A program made the position numbers and the translations under genes. This document shows positions 1 through 8,096 of a stretch of 64,000 nt of DNA, one piece after another. The stretch lies in NCBI RefSeq assembly GCF_014196835.1, contig NZ_JACIEK010000001.1, positions 1,066,283-1,130,282 on the forward strand, given 5' to 3'. The notes beneath the pieces were generated by a model. The model searched no databases and had not been told where the DNA came from. It was given only the letters and a program-made list of their open reading frames with translations. The stretch's first letter is position 1. Each line of letters opens with the position of its first letter. Source of the DNA: Aureimonas pseudogalii (GTDB taxonomy: Bacteria; Pseudomonadota; Alphaproteobacteria; Rhizobiales; Rhizobiaceae).

Positions 1-325
1 CCTTATCCTTTGCGTTTTCGACTGTGCTCAACTTGAACAACGTCTGCCGTATACCAGGGACAAGCAGTTCTGGCAGCGTTTTACCCTCGTGCGCTTCAAC
101 CGAAATTGTTCTAAACCCCTCCTTTTCAGCTATTTCTTTTACTTTGACGAGGAGAACGGTTTTCCCTACACCCCGCAGGCCGACTAAAATGGGGCTTTGG
201 ACCGATCGACCCAACCTAATGCGTTGTAGTGCTACCCTTGTTGCGTCTATAACGTCGCTTCGACCCGCCAACTCAGGCGGCGGGCTTCCAGCTCCAGGAG
301 CATAAGGATTTTTAACCGGATCCAT
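1..325 (-). CDS. AAA-family ATPase, N-terminal part (cut by window edge)
   Basis: Only the first 108 codons are in the window; the rest lies before position 1. The ATG is at 323-325. The protein opens with a Pro-rich stretch (PYAPGAGSPPPELAGR) and then has a Walker A motif, GLRGVGKT, near residue 50. This layout is typical of stand-alone ORC/Cdc6-like AAA_16 ATPases of unknown role, often found in accessory regions. It lies 7 bp from a 60-bp perfect hairpin (333-392) that would fall in its promoter or leader. The exact partner or substrate cannot be told from this fragment. Confidence 0.8.
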   Translation of the reverse strand, partial: MDPVKNPYAPGAGSPPPELAGRSDVIDATRVALQRIRLGRSVQSPILVGLRGVGKTVLLVKVKEIAEKEGFRTISVEAHEGKTLPELLVPGIRQTLFKLSTVENAKDK

Positions 326-332
326 GGTTGCA

Positions 333-392
333 CCATACCTAGTTTATGCGTTTATAGCGACTTTCAGCTATAAACGCATAAACTAGGTATGG
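333..392. repeat. Perfect 26-bp inverted repeat with 8-nt loop
   Basis: Arms 333-358 and 367-392 are exact reverse complements, separated by 8 nt. The arms are AT-rich compared with their surroundings. The hairpin lies just upstream of the AAA ATPase start (325). There is no T-tract on the minus side, so it does not look like an intrinsic terminator. It could be an operator, a leader hairpin, or the footprint of a mobile element or recombinase site. Confidence 0.95.
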
Positions 393-586
393 CATTCAAG
401 CTCTTTCGTAGCTCACGGTGCACCGTCTGAGATGTTTGAGTGCCCTGGCCAGCGCCTTGCCGCCAAAGCGACGGTAAGCTCGTTCATAGTCGCTGCCGAC
501 GTCGCATAGATCCCTGAGCACGACGCTGCACTTCGTACCGAGCCAACTTCGTTACCGCACGTAGCGCGTCGTGCTCTCTTCCCCGC
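393..586. other. No gene seen
   Basis: I see no supported gene between the inverted repeat and the SRAP pseudogene. The stretch contains many stops in all frames. Confidence 0.5.
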
Positions 587-885
587 ATGTGCAACCTCTA
601 CTCGATCACCAAGGGCCAGACGGCGATCCGCGAGTTCACACGCTCGATGCGCGACACGACCGGCAACCTACCGTCGATGCCCGGCGTCTTTCCCGACACG
701 ACGGCGCCGATCGCGCGCATGGGCCAGTGCATCCGAAGGCGATGCCGGTGATCCTGACAGACGTCGAGGAGATGGACGTGTGGATGCGAGCGCCGTGGAC
801 CGAAGCCGCAGCGTTGCAAAAGCCCCTGCTGGATGGGGTGCTGACGATTGTAGCCAGGGGCGATAGGAAGGACGACGTCGAATGA
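587..885 (+). pseudogene. SRAP (YedK/HMCES-type) peptidase remnant with internal deletion
   Basis: The 5' part from ATG 587 reads [11 protein letters not shown], with the catalytic Cys2 of SOS-response-associated peptidases, and continues through [19 protein letters not shown]. Near position 730 it jumps directly to the family's C-terminal part ([19 protein letters not shown], then LQKPLLDG) in another frame. Roughly 130 residues of the middle are missing and the frame is broken. Full-length family members repair or shield abasic sites by a DNA-protein crosslink. This copy should be inactive. Confidence 0.8.
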
Positions 886-1043
886 TGGACGGTGAAGAGG
901 TCTACCGGACGCGGCTTGCAGAAGCTCTTGCGGCTGCGGAGCGCGAGACGCTGGAGCATGCGAAACGAAAACACCTGACCGCTGCGGCGGCTTGGCAGAC
1001 CCTCATCGATCTCGATATCGAACGTCGTGCTGAAAACGATTGA
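882..1043 (+). CDS. Small hypothetical helical protein (53 aa)
   Basis: The start overlaps the stop of the SRAP remnant as ATGA. The product is a charged Ala-rich helix containing [20 protein letters not shown] and [16 protein letters not shown]. Similar short proteins are common in alphaproteobacteria next to SRAP-like genes, but no function is known to me. Coupling to a dead gene leaves its expression in doubt. Confidence 0.5.
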   Translation: MMDGEEVYRTRLAEALAAAERETLEHAKRKHLTAAAAWQTLIDLDIERRAEND

Positions 1044-1187
1044 CCGTTGACGCTCAAAGCAGATCTAGACCTTACGCTATTCCAACACCTGACGATCACC
1101 AAGACGTTGGGACGGTTCCAAACTTGCTTAACCGTTCGGTAACGTCAGTCCCCCTTAAGTCCGATACCGGGCGGGAGACGGGACATA

Positions 1188-2045
1188 ATGCTGGTGGATA
1201 TTCAGACGATCGGCGTGCCCGCATTCGTCGTCGGCGTCGACGCGGACGGCAGCTTGCGAATGAAGTCGATCAACAAGGCCGATGAAGAAGCTACCGGCCT
1301 GCGCCTCTCAGACGTCGCCGACCGTCTTCTCGCCGACTGTCTGCCCACATCGATCGTGCCGCAGGTGACGGCCCGCTACAACGAATGCATCCAGAAGCGG
1401 ACGCTGCACGAATACGATGAGCGACTGGAGATACCGGGCAACACGCGCTGGTGGCGGACGACGCTGACGCCGATCATCGATGCCACGTCCGGACGCGTCG
1501 TTGAGCTCGTCGGCGTCGCGATCGAGATCACCGAACGCAAGAGATCGGAAGATCTGCTTGCGGAAGTCGCGTTCCAAGATCCGCTGACGAGCATTGCCAA
1601 CCGACGCCGGCTGGAGATCGACGTCGACGACGCAATGTCGGCGGCGTTGTACACAGGACGACGTTTTGGCTTGGTGCAGATCGACCTCGACGGCTTCAAG
1701 CCAATCAACGACAGGTACGGACATCGCAAAGGCGACGACGTGTTGCGTCACGTCGCCTCTTTGCTGAAGCTGATTGCTCGAAAAGACGAGACGGTCGCTC
1801 GCATTGGCGGCGACGAGTTCGCAATGCTGATCGGCGCCTCGACCGACCGGGAGTTTACAGCGAAGGTCGACGCGCTTCGTCGCTTTCTCGATCGCAGCAT
1901 GAGCATCGCCGAGATGGAGGTGAACGTCGGCGCGAGCGTCGGAGCAGCTATGTGGACGGGCGTCGAGACGTTCGAAGAGCTGTTGGCCGTTGCTGACGGG
2001 GAGATGTACCGACAGAAAGGGTGCCGTCGGAGCAGAGCCGCCTGA
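1188..2045 (+). CDS. PAS-GGDEF diguanylate cyclase
   Basis: The N-terminal about 115 residues form a PAS-like sensor domain that ends in the usual PAC signature (VELVGVAIEITERK). A GGDEF domain follows, starting at DPLTSIANRRRLE and with the intact active-site motif IGGDEF near residue 207. The protein should make cyclic-di-GMP from two GTP in the cytoplasm. There is no EAL domain and no membrane segment. The 285-aa length is normal for a soluble one-sensor cyclase. The gene stands alone on the plus strand. Confidence 0.9.
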   Translation: MLVDIQTIGVPAFVVGVDADGSLRMKSINKADEEATGLRLSDVADRLLADCLPTSIVPQVTARYNECIQKRTLHEYDERLEIPGNTRWWRTTLTPIIDATSGRVVELVGVAIEITERKRSEDLLAEVAFQDPLTSIANRRRLEIDVDDAMSAALYTGRRFGLVQIDLDGFKPINDRYGHRKGDDVLRHVASLLKLIARKDETVARIGGDEFAMLIGASTDREFTAKVDALRRFLDRSMSIAEMEVNVGASVGAAMWTGVETFEELLAVADGEMYRQKGCRRSRAA

Positions 2046-2061
2046 ATATCGACTTCGTAGT

Positions 2062-2340
2062 TCAGCCGATCCTTGTCTGAAGGCTGGGAACCGGGTTGAC
2101 GATCACCTGATCGGCAAATGGGTCGCCATCCATCGGCCTTCCAAAACTCTCGATGATGTTCAGCAGCTCGACTGCATCCGCGGCATCCACGTGGGACATC
2201 CTGCTGAGGACCTTGTCGCGGACCTTCGCCGGCAGATCCGTGTCGATGTCGACGACACTCCACGTTCCGAACTCGTCGGAGAGTAGCCAGAAACGATCCA
2301 CCTCGAAGCCTCCACGCAAACCGTAAGGGCAACAGAGCAT
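2062..2340 (-). CDS. Hypothetical protein (92 aa)
   Basis: The reading frame is open from 2409, but the best start is ATG 2338-2340 (MLCCPYGLRGG). The protein contains FGTWSVVDIDTDLPAKVRDK and ends in GDPFADQVIVNPVPSLQTRIG. I do not recognise a family. It converges with the GGDEF gene, 16 bp apart. Confidence 0.45.
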   Translation of the reverse strand: MLCCPYGLRGGFEVDRFWLLSDEFGTWSVVDIDTDLPAKVRDKVLSRMSHVDAADAVELLNIIESFGRPMDGDPFADQVIVNPVPSLQTRIG

Positions 2341-2545
2341 TAACAAATGATATAATCTAGAGTTATCACTGGTGTACCGCGGACTATCGTTGACATCCTT
2401 CCGACGCACTAACCTTCACTGCCTGCTTCGCTCATAGAGGTTTCGGCTAGCGCCGGACCTCGACCGCCACAACCCTCGTTGCCGTTCGCATCACCAGGTC
2501 CGCGATCTCCAGGATCGCCCGTTCGCGATCTGCGGCGACGATCGG

Positions 2546-2683
2546 ATGCGGATCCGCAAGCGCTTCGAGGAAGGCTGGCGCCGCGGTCTCGGGATCGTCG
2601 TGCGCTGCGATCGGTGCGCGAAGAAGATGACATACCTTTGCCGTGACTTCGAAGGCTACATCGCCCCTAGCGCCGACATTTAA
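2546..2683 (+). CDS. Small Cys-containing protein (45 aa), possibly a remnant
   Basis: The frame starts MRIRKRFEEGWRRG and has a CDRCAKK pair that could be half of a zinc ribbon, then TYLCRDFEGY. The frame continues open upstream of the ATG, so this may be the 3' end of a larger decayed gene. The next 150 bp (2692-2845) hold no convincing gene. Confidence 0.35.
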   Translation: MRIRKRFEEGWRRGLGIVVRCDRCAKKMTYLCRDFEGYIAPSADI

Positions 2684-2845
2684 GAACTGACGTGGCGGTG
2701 CTCGTGGTGCAGATTGATCTCGACATGGGTCCGCTACACGATGACTGGCGTCAACAACCGCGAAGGCTTGGCTCAGTGGACGCCGCCGCCCTGGATGAAG
2801 CGACGGTGGTCGGCCGGCATCGACGAAATCGAGGCCAGGACACGA

Positions 2846-3247
2846 TCATAGCTCGACGTCTCGGACCGAGCACCTGATCCGTCTGACGCGTTCCCTTGCA
2901 TCTCTGATCTCAGACAGCGGGATCATCCGCAAATCTCCCTGCCGCGATCGGCAGGTCACGTAGGGTTCCCGATCGGGATGAGCCGATGCGGAGGTCAGAC
3001 CGTGAGCGAGGAGGTTTCGTATCTCGGCAACGCTACGCAGAAGCGCAGCGATCTCGACCATATCATCGTCGGTTCGGCGGGAATGTCCGGCGAGCATCAG
3101 GTGCCACTTCGCTAGGCTCGTCATCGATGCTGGCGCCACGAACCTTGCAGTCCTGCCGTCGAGATCGGCTTCGAGAAAGCCCCACTCAAGAAGCATCCCG
3201 CCGATAGAGGCCATGAGATCGCGGAAGTCTGCACTACATTCGGACAC
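2846..3247 (-). CDS. Possible HEPN-like protein
   Basis: The start is probably GTG 3245-3247 (MSECSADFRDLMASIGG); the frame is open to 3292. The C-terminal half carries EIRNLLAHG, which matches the R-N-x3-H motif of HEPN RNases. The N-terminal half (IGGMLLEWGFLEADLDG) is helical. HEPN proteins are often toxins or abortive-infection RNases. The divergent XRE gene next to it (3274) could be its partner, but that is inference. About 133 aa, cytoplasmic. Confidence 0.45.
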   Translation of the reverse strand: MSECSADFRDLMASIGGMLLEWGFLEADLDGRTARFVAPASMTSLAKWHLMLAGHSRRTDDDMVEIAALLRSVAEIRNLLAHGLTSASAHPDREPYVTCRSRQGDLRMIPLSEIRDARERVRRIRCSVRDVEL

Positions 3248-3273
3248 GTGCCACCGGCGGGAGAGACGATCAT

Positions 3274-3519
3274 ATGATCGACGAAGAAACATACACGATT
3301 TCGGAGCCCGTCATCGACGCGATCGAAGGGGGCATGCCGGCAATCCATGCCTTCCGGCAGCATGACGGCCGATCGGCCTATGACGTCGCGACGGCCGCGG
3401 GGATCACCGAAGAGCGAATGGCGATCTTGGAGCGGGGATCCGACAACGCGACGAACGCCGAGCTCGACGCCTTAAACGAGGTTCTGGACGTACCGCGGGA
3501 TCTGCTGATTGACGAATAG
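3274..3519 (+). CDS. Small XRE-like helix-turn-helix protein
   Basis: ATG 3274 is preceded by a good ribosome site (GGGAGAG). The core RSAYDVATAAGITEERMAILERG reads as a Cro/XRE-type HTH, followed by a helix (NAELDALNEVLDVPRDLLID). It is divergent from the putative HEPN gene with about 26 bp between the chosen starts, so it may regulate or neutralise it. Confidence 0.6.
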   Translation: MIDEETYTISEPVIDAIEGGMPAIHAFRQHDGRSAYDVATAAGITEERMAILERGSDNATNAELDALNEVLDVPRDLLIDE

Positions 3520-3537
3520 GTCGGCGCGGGTGGGCCC

Positions 3538-4455
3538 CTAGCCTGTCACGCAGCAGGCGACATACTTCGAATAAGCCCATCCTTCGGCGCCGTCGTCGAG
3601 CCGCACACGAAGCCAGTTTCCAGACTGGTTCAGAACCTGAAGTCGCGTTCCCGGCCCCATCTTTCTCAGACGCTTCGACTTCACGTTCGGTGCGGCCTTC
3701 AGCGCCAACCAGTTATCACCGCTCGGATCGAGCCCGTCCACGTAATGTGATGCGGGCTTCGAAGGAGCCGCAAGGGGCGCCGAGGGGACCGGAGCAGCCG
3801 TCGCCTCATCCATGGGGGCTTCGCCGAGGTCCAGAAGGCTCACGTCGATACCTACCCGCTCTGCGTCAGCCGCCGTAAGCCAGGTCATCTCGGCTGGTCC
3901 GGCTCCGGCGATGTAGGCGACCGCTCGCGTCGGAAGGCCGAGACGGGTCAGATAAGCGCCCATCAGCGCGTTGCCGAACCCGGTCTCTTGGGCTCGCCCG
4001 TCATCATCGAGACGGTAAGCCAAATGGAAGCCGACGCGAGCATCCACCGACATGAACCGCTGTGTGCCCCCAAGCCAGGCCAGGGCACAGGCCGATGCGC
4101 ACATCGTATCCGGCGCTACGCCAGTTCCCAGCGCCTTCATTCGAATGGTCTCTCCGATGGCAATCCCGTCCATCAGCGAGCCGCCGGGGCTTCTCAGCAG
4201 CACCGCCCCTTTTGAAAAGGGCTGAATGATTGCATCGAACCTCTTCGCGTCGCCGACCTTGATCTCGCCGTCGATGACGACAAGTGCCGCGTCGTTTCCG
4301 AGGGACTGAGCGCTGAACTCCGCTGCGCTTGCGCCGCTAACGATAACGCAACCTAGCAACGCCATCCCATAAGCGGACAGCTTCCGGGCATAACGCAGCC
4401 GGACATTCAGAACGCCGAGCGCGGACGATGATGTCTGGAGACCGGAGCGGTTCAA
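3538..4455 (-). CDS. Exported ClpP/crotonase-fold protein with C-terminal SH3b domain
   Basis: The N-terminus has a signal-like segment (MALLGCVIVSGASAAEF). Next comes a ClpP-like domain with the oxyanion strand RSPGGSLMDG, a nucleophile-like Ser in CASACALAWLGG and a His in GFHLAY. After a Pro/Ala linker the C-terminal about 65 residues resemble a bacterial SH3 domain (NWLRVRLDDGAEGWAYSKYV). This architecture is known for periplasmic ClpP-like proteins of proteobacteria; the substrate is unknown. The longest frame starts at TTG 4453-4455, overlapping the upstream stop as TTGA; an internal ATG is also possible. Confidence 0.7.
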   Translation of the reverse strand: MNRSGLQTSSSALGVLNVRLRYARKLSAYGMALLGCVIVSGASAAEFSAQSLGNDAALVVIDGEIKVGDAKRFDAIIQPFSKGAVLLRSPGGSLMDGIAIGETIRMKALGTGVAPDTMCASACALAWLGGTQRFMSVDARVGFHLAYRLDDDGRAQETGFGNALMGAYLTRLGLPTRAVAYIAGAGPAEMTWLTAADAERVGIDVSLLDLGEAPMDEATAAPVPSAPLAAPSKPASHYVDGLDPSGDNWLALKAAPNVKSKRLRKMGPGTRLQVLNQSGNWLRVRLDDGAEGWAYSKYVACCVTG

Positions 4456-4691
4456 CTGGCTTTCTCCACCTTCCGAAGCCGCACGCCGGCCCCGCCGCCG
4501 TTCTCGGCAATGAACTCCACGCCGGCTGCCTCAAGGGCTGTCTGGATCGCTTCGAGAACATCGGGACTTCCGGCGTACCGTTCGTTCTCGAAGTTGGTGA
4601 TGGTGTTGCGATGGACCTTCGCCGCCTCGGCTAGATCCTGAAGCGACCAGCGTAAAGCGGCGCGCGCCATTCTGACTTGTGCAGGCTTCAC
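4452..4691 (-). CDS. XRE-family transcriptional regulator
   Basis: The 79-aa protein is almost entirely one Cro/CI-type HTH (WSLQDLAEAAKVHRNTITNFE), followed by the standard tail ALEAAGVEFIAENGGGAGVRL. Proteins of this size are common chromosomal DNA-binding repressors. It is probably translated with the downstream ClpP-like gene. Two 15-bp direct repeats at its start (4679-4693 and 4721-4735) are candidate operators for autoregulation. Confidence 0.85.
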   Translation of the reverse strand: MKPAQVRMARAALRWSLQDLAEAAKVHRNTITNFENERYAGSPDVLEAIQTALEAAGVEFIAENGGGAGVRLRKVEKAS

Positions 4692-4735
4692 AACCCATTA
4701 ACCTTGTGCTATCTGAACAAGTGCAGATTACACAA
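4679..4735. promoter_or_regulatory. Two direct repeats at the XRE gene start
   Basis: GTGCAGGCTTCACAA (4679-4693) and GTGCAGATTACACAA (4721-4735) differ at three positions and lie 42 bp apart. The first covers the XRE start codon and the second lies in the divergent intergenic region, so binding there could control both directions. The assignment to the XRE protein is inference. Confidence 0.5.
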
Positions 4736-4752
4736 TCAGTGCTCAGGGAGCA

Positions 4753-5064
4753 ATGAACATGAAAAACGGCCACATCCAGCCGACCGGCGAAGCTTTATCC
4801 CATCAAGCCGCAGTCGACCCGCTGCTGACGCTCGTGCGCGCCTTTCGCGCTGAAGCCGCGCGCATCGACGCGGACGAGACCGCCAGCGACGCGCATCATA
4901 CCTGGCTCTACGATCGGCTCATGAACGACACGCCGGAGTGCTGGACGGCCGAGGGCGCCGTCGAGGCCCTGCGGCTCGTCGCCGACGATCTCGAGCACAG
5001 CTACGACGGCTTCCATGCTGCGGTGCTGGCGTCGGTGCAGACGTTCCTGTCGCGCCGGACCTGA
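4753..5064 (+). CDS. Hypothetical protein (103 aa)
   Basis: The start is ATG 4753 (MNMKNGHIQ) with GGGAG upstream. The protein is acidic and helical (VDPLLTLVRAFRAEAARIDA; AVEALRLVADDLEHSYDG). I recognise no family. It is divergent from the XRE regulator and shares its repeat-bearing control region. Confidence 0.55.
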   Translation: MNMKNGHIQPTGEALSHQAAVDPLLTLVRAFRAEAARIDADETASDAHHTWLYDRLMNDTPECWTAEGAVEALRLVADDLEHSYDGFHAAVLASVQTFLSRRT

Positions 5065-5134
5065 CAGATCCAGTTCAGACGGAAAGAGGGAGGGCTGCCG
5101 AGTGCGGCCCCTTTCACGTTTTAGATCTGAAAGG

Positions 5135-6415
5135 CTAACCCGACGGCGAGGCGGCCTCGTCCGCATCGGGGTCGCGGCCGTGGCTGCGATCGAGCATGCG
5201 CATGATCGGCGTCACCGTGATGCCGTGCATCAGGATCGAGATCAGGATGATCAGCCCGACGATCGCCCAAAGGCGGTCGCCGCCCTCGACGTCCGGCATG
5301 TGGTTCAGCCCGTAGGCGAGGTAGTAGACCGAGCCGATACCGCGGATGCCGAAGAAGGCCAGGGTCAGCCGCTCCGTCCAATCGGCCCTGTGTCCCATGA
5401 GGCCGATCAGTCCCGTGAGAGGTCGCACGACGAGGAGGGTGACGACGGCTGCTCCAGCGTCGATCCAGCGCAATGGCGCGAGCAGGCCGCTTACGAGCGC
5501 GCCGCCGAAGACGAGGAGCAGCACCATCATCGCGATCCGCTCGATCTGCTCGGTCAGTTCATGCATCTCGAGCTGGAAGTCGTGGTCCCGGTGCGCGTGA
5601 CGGAAAGTGAGCGCCGTGACAAATACGGCGAGGAAGCCATAGCAGTGGATGAGCTCGGTCAGGCCGTAGGAGACGAAGGTCGCCGACAGAGCGATTAGGC
5701 CGTCTCCGGTCTTCGCCAGCTTGGTCTTGGCGGGTACATGAAAGGTCAGCCAGCCGAAGGCACGTCCGATGACATAGCCAGCGGCCACCCCGGCCCCGAT
5801 CTCCCACAGGACGTTGTAGGTGATCCACTCCGCGAACCACGGCTTGCCTGTCGATGCCGCCAGCGAAAGCGCGATGGCGAGGTGCACGAACGGGAACGCG
5901 AAGCCGTCGTTCATGCCGGCTTCCGAAGTGAGGCCGAAGCGGACCTCGTCCTCCTCGCCCGACTTCGGCGGCCCGACCTGGACGTCGGCCGCTAGGACCG
6001 GGTCCGTCGGCGCCAGCGCTGCGCCGAGAAGCAGCGCCACTGTCCACGACAGGCCCATCCACCAGCCCGCCAGGAGGGTGATGGCCGCGATGCTGAGCGG
6101 CATGGTCACGGCGATCAGGCGCCAGGTGATGCCCCAGTTCCGGAAGCTGAAGATGCGATCGAGCTTCAGCCCGGCGCCCATAAGCGCGATGATGACGACG
6201 AATTCGGAGAAGCGCTCGGTGATCTCGGGATAGTTCATCGGCAGCGGCTCAAGCGTCACCTGCGGCAGCGAGAAGATCGCGGCGCCGAGCCCAATGCAGA
6301 CGATCGGCAGGGAAAGCGGCAGGCGTCGCAATGCGAGCGGCAACCAGGCGACCAATGCGATGAGAAGGCCGGCCCCGGTCAGAAGCAGGATGTACGGGTC
6401 CGGGCTGAAGTCCAT
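5135..6415 (-). CDS. Na+/H+ antiporter, CPA1 family
   Basis: The 426-aa integral inner-membrane protein has about 12 hydrophobic segments. Family landmarks are the conserved GAALAPTDPVLAADVQ in the ion-binding region and EAGMNDGFAFPFV with its acidic residues. The C-terminal FFGIRGIGSVYYLAYG is also typical of CPA1 exchangers (NhaP/NHE-like). It should exchange cytoplasmic Na+ or K+ for protons in pH and salt homeostasis. The start is ATG 6413-6415 (MDFSPDPYILLL); the longer open frame upstream lacks a signal or family match. No transporter partner is nearby. Confidence 0.9.
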   Translation of the reverse strand: MDFSPDPYILLLTGAGLLIALVAWLPLALRRLPLSLPIVCIGLGAAIFSLPQVTLEPLPMNYPEITERFSEFVVIIALMGAGLKLDRIFSFRNWGITWRLIAVTMPLSIAAITLLAGWWMGLSWTVALLLGAALAPTDPVLAADVQVGPPKSGEEDEVRFGLTSEAGMNDGFAFPFVHLAIALSLAASTGKPWFAEWITYNVLWEIGAGVAAGYVIGRAFGWLTFHVPAKTKLAKTGDGLIALSATFVSYGLTELIHCYGFLAVFVTALTFRHAHRDHDFQLEMHELTEQIERIAMMVLLLVFGGALVSGLLAPLRWIDAGAAVVTLLVVRPLTGLIGLMGHRADWTERLTLAFFGIRGIGSVYYLAYGLNHMPDVEGGDRLWAIVGLIILISILMHGITVTPIMRMLDRSHGRDPDADEAASPSG

Positions 6416-6443
6416 GCCGATGTCCCTACCGTTCTCCTGCCGT

Positions 6444-6647
6444 TCAGGAGGCCATGAGCGGCGACGTTTCGTAGCGGGCGAGGAGATCAGCGGGATCGTC
6501 ATAGATCGCGACGGCGCCGGCCGCGGTCAGCACGTCGTCGGCGAACCCGCCGCTCCGCACCGCGATGGTGCGCAGCCCGAGCTTGGCCGCGGCCCTGATG
6601 TCGTAGGGGCTGTCTCCGATATCGAACAGGATCGCTTTGATGGTCAT
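6444..6647 (-). pseudogene. HAD-family hydrolase remnant with large in-frame deletion
   Basis: The first 10 residues (MTIKAILFDI) are the start of a HAD phosphatase up to its motif I. The next residues (GDSPYDIRAAAKLGLRTIAV) are motif IV and the C-terminal part. Everything between, including the DxDGT nucleophile and the cap (about 150 residues), is missing, yet the frame is kept. The 67-aa product cannot be a working phosphatase. Confidence 0.75.
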
Positions 6648-7046
6648 AGATTTCCTTGGGGGTTATAGGCCCAAGTCCACCAGCAAGCGCATGTTCCGTT
6701 TGGGATCTGTCGTCAGCTACTCACGTCGCCTGAAGGGCGCGACGCCGCCGGTCTCTCCGTCACGGTGGCGCCGGCCCTGCCCCGCTCTGCTCTGCCCCGC
6801 CCTGTCCTGCCCTGCGATGGCGCAGCCCGTCGTTGCGCTGCGGGCCTGACCTAGCCAATTATCTCACGAAAGAAGCGTGCCCGGTCGTCATACGGCGGCG
6901 GACAGTTTGTCCGGCGCTTGTCCGAACCGGCTGACATACAGCCAAAATTGGCAACCACAGCCGTGCTGCCCGCGTGCTGCCCACGTGACCATGACGATCG
7001 CCCCATCAGAAGCGGAAGCTGCAACACGCTGATTTTACTAGGGAAA
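6648..7046. other. Gene-free left junction region
   Basis: No supported gene. Positions 6769-6825 hold a low-complexity C-rich stretch made of variants of CTGCCC and CTCTG. The prophage left end begins at 7047. Confidence 0.6.
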
Positions 7047-7096
7047 ATGGTGCTGCGAGCGGGGATTGAACCCGCGACCTCTCCATTACCAATGGA
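7047..7096. repeat. attL: 50-bp copy of the tRNA-Thr 3' half
   Basis: These 50 bp are identical to 61224-61273 inside the intact tRNA-Thr gene. They cover CCA, the acceptor 3' strand, the T arm and the anticodon-stem 3' side. Beyond both borders the sequences differ at once. This is the left attachment site left by site-specific integration. Confidence 0.95.
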
Positions 7097-7206
7097 CTTC
7101 CAAAACACGGAACCCTTGTCGCATAGGGCTTTGCGCTTGGGAACAGGACAGAAACATTCGGATCGAAACTGTCATATCTGTCAGGTTCTAGTCAGGCGCT
7201 AAACGC

Positions 7207-7245
7207 AAAAAGGCGCCCCGCCACGGCCGAAGCCATGACGAGGCG
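7207..7245 (-). terminator. Intrinsic terminator at the end of the late block
   Basis: Read on the minus strand, a 14-bp stem (7245-7232 with 7227-7214, including G-U pairs) closes a TTCG loop. It is followed by CCTTTTT. It lies 33 bp after the last lysis gene and before attL, so it should stop late transcription from running into the host. Confidence 0.9.
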
Positions 7246-7277
7246 TTGAGACTCGTTTCGAGTTGTTGAGAGTTCGA

Positions 7278-7640
7278 TCACCGCCGCTGACGGCCCATCT
7301 CGTTCCGGTGCTCTTCGATCTCCTTCTCATGCGACTGCACCGCGCGGGTGTGCTCCTCCATCGCTTCAACCATCCGATCGACGGCCGCGATCACGTCTCG
7401 CCCCGTGGCTCGGGTTTCGGCCAAGGCCAGGCTATGCCCCTCCACGGCGCCCGACAGCCCTTTGATGGACGAACTGTCCACGAGCGCCCCTGCGATCTCC
7501 ATGTGGGTCGATGAGGCGGCGTTCTGCGGAGCGGGTGCCTTCTTCCCCGACCGAATGCCGAAGGCCGCCAGGAAGCCCGTCAGCAGGATGATGATGGCGT
7601 TGGCGATCTTCTCGAAGTCCAGTCCTGCGATCCACTCCAT
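7278..7640 (-). CDS. Small membrane protein of the lysis cassette (holin- or spanin-like)
   Basis: 120 aa. Residues about 10-30 form one membrane segment (NAIIILLTGFLAAFGI), followed by a basic patch (RSGKKAP). The C-terminal half is a long charged helix ending in HEKEIEEHRNEMGRQRR. One N-terminal anchor plus a coiled tail fits a holin-like or i-spanin-like protein, but no family motif decides between them. It is the last gene of the leftward late block, 3 bp after the four-helix membrane gene. Confidence 0.6.
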   Translation of the reverse strand: MEWIAGLDFEKIANAIIILLTGFLAAFGIRSGKKAPAPQNAASSTHMEIAGALVDSSSIKGLSGAVEGHSLALAETRATGRDVIAAVDRMVEAMEEHTRAVQSHEKEIEEHRNEMGRQRR

Positions 7641-7643
7641 TCC

Positions 7644-8096
7644 TCAACGCTCCGCAGCATTCTTTCCCACGTCCGACCAGGACCGGAAGACATTCCAGAG
7701 CTCAAGAACCACCATCGTGGACCAGCCGATGAAACCGGAGAATGCACCTCCGGCAGTGAGGAAGGCCATCAGGAACCCAAGGGAGACCTGAGACCAGATG
7801 CCGACGCCGACCAGAGAGGCGAAGGCGCGGATGTGGGGCGAGAAGGCGAACCCTTCGAACGTCCCGTTGATGGTGAGCGCCGCGAGGCGGAGCACGGCAC
7901 ACAGGCCGATGACGGCGCTCCACGTCCCTTCGTCGCCCCACGCCGCGATGAAGGCGAAGGACGGCGATTTGCCGAACATGGTGGGGTCGAGTTGCAGACC
8001 GAACCAGAGGCCCACGGCGGGCCAGACCATGACCCATTCGGAAACCCGGATCGGGAAGTGATCCGCGACGCCGCGGTAGACGCGGACGATGATCAT
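7644..8096 (-). CDS. Multi-pass membrane protein, putative holin
   Basis: 150 aa with about four hydrophobic segments (VMVWPAVGLWFGLQL; AVIGLCAVLRLAALTI; AFASLVGVGIWSQVSLGFLM; FIGWSTMVVLELWNVF). The start ATG 8094-8096 overlaps the endolysin stop as ATGA. Its place directly behind the endolysin makes a role in membrane permeabilisation likely. The family is not recognised. Confidence 0.65.
   Translation of the reverse strand: MIIVRVYRGVADHFPIRVSEWVMVWPAVGLWFGLQLDPTMFGKSPSFAFIAAWGDEGTWSAVIGLCAVLRLAALTINGTFEGFAFSPHIRAFASLVGVGIWSQVSLGFLMAFLTAGGAFSGFIGWSTMVVLELWNVFRSWSDVGKNAAER

Noticed and set aside
2692-2877. Plus-strand frame of 61 codons
   Set aside because: Arg-rich composition typical of a shadow frame, no ribosome site, and it overlaps the putative HEPN gene end.
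7047-7096. A second functional tRNA-Thr at the left end
   Set aside because: Only the 3' half is present; the D arm and the 5' acceptor strand are missing.
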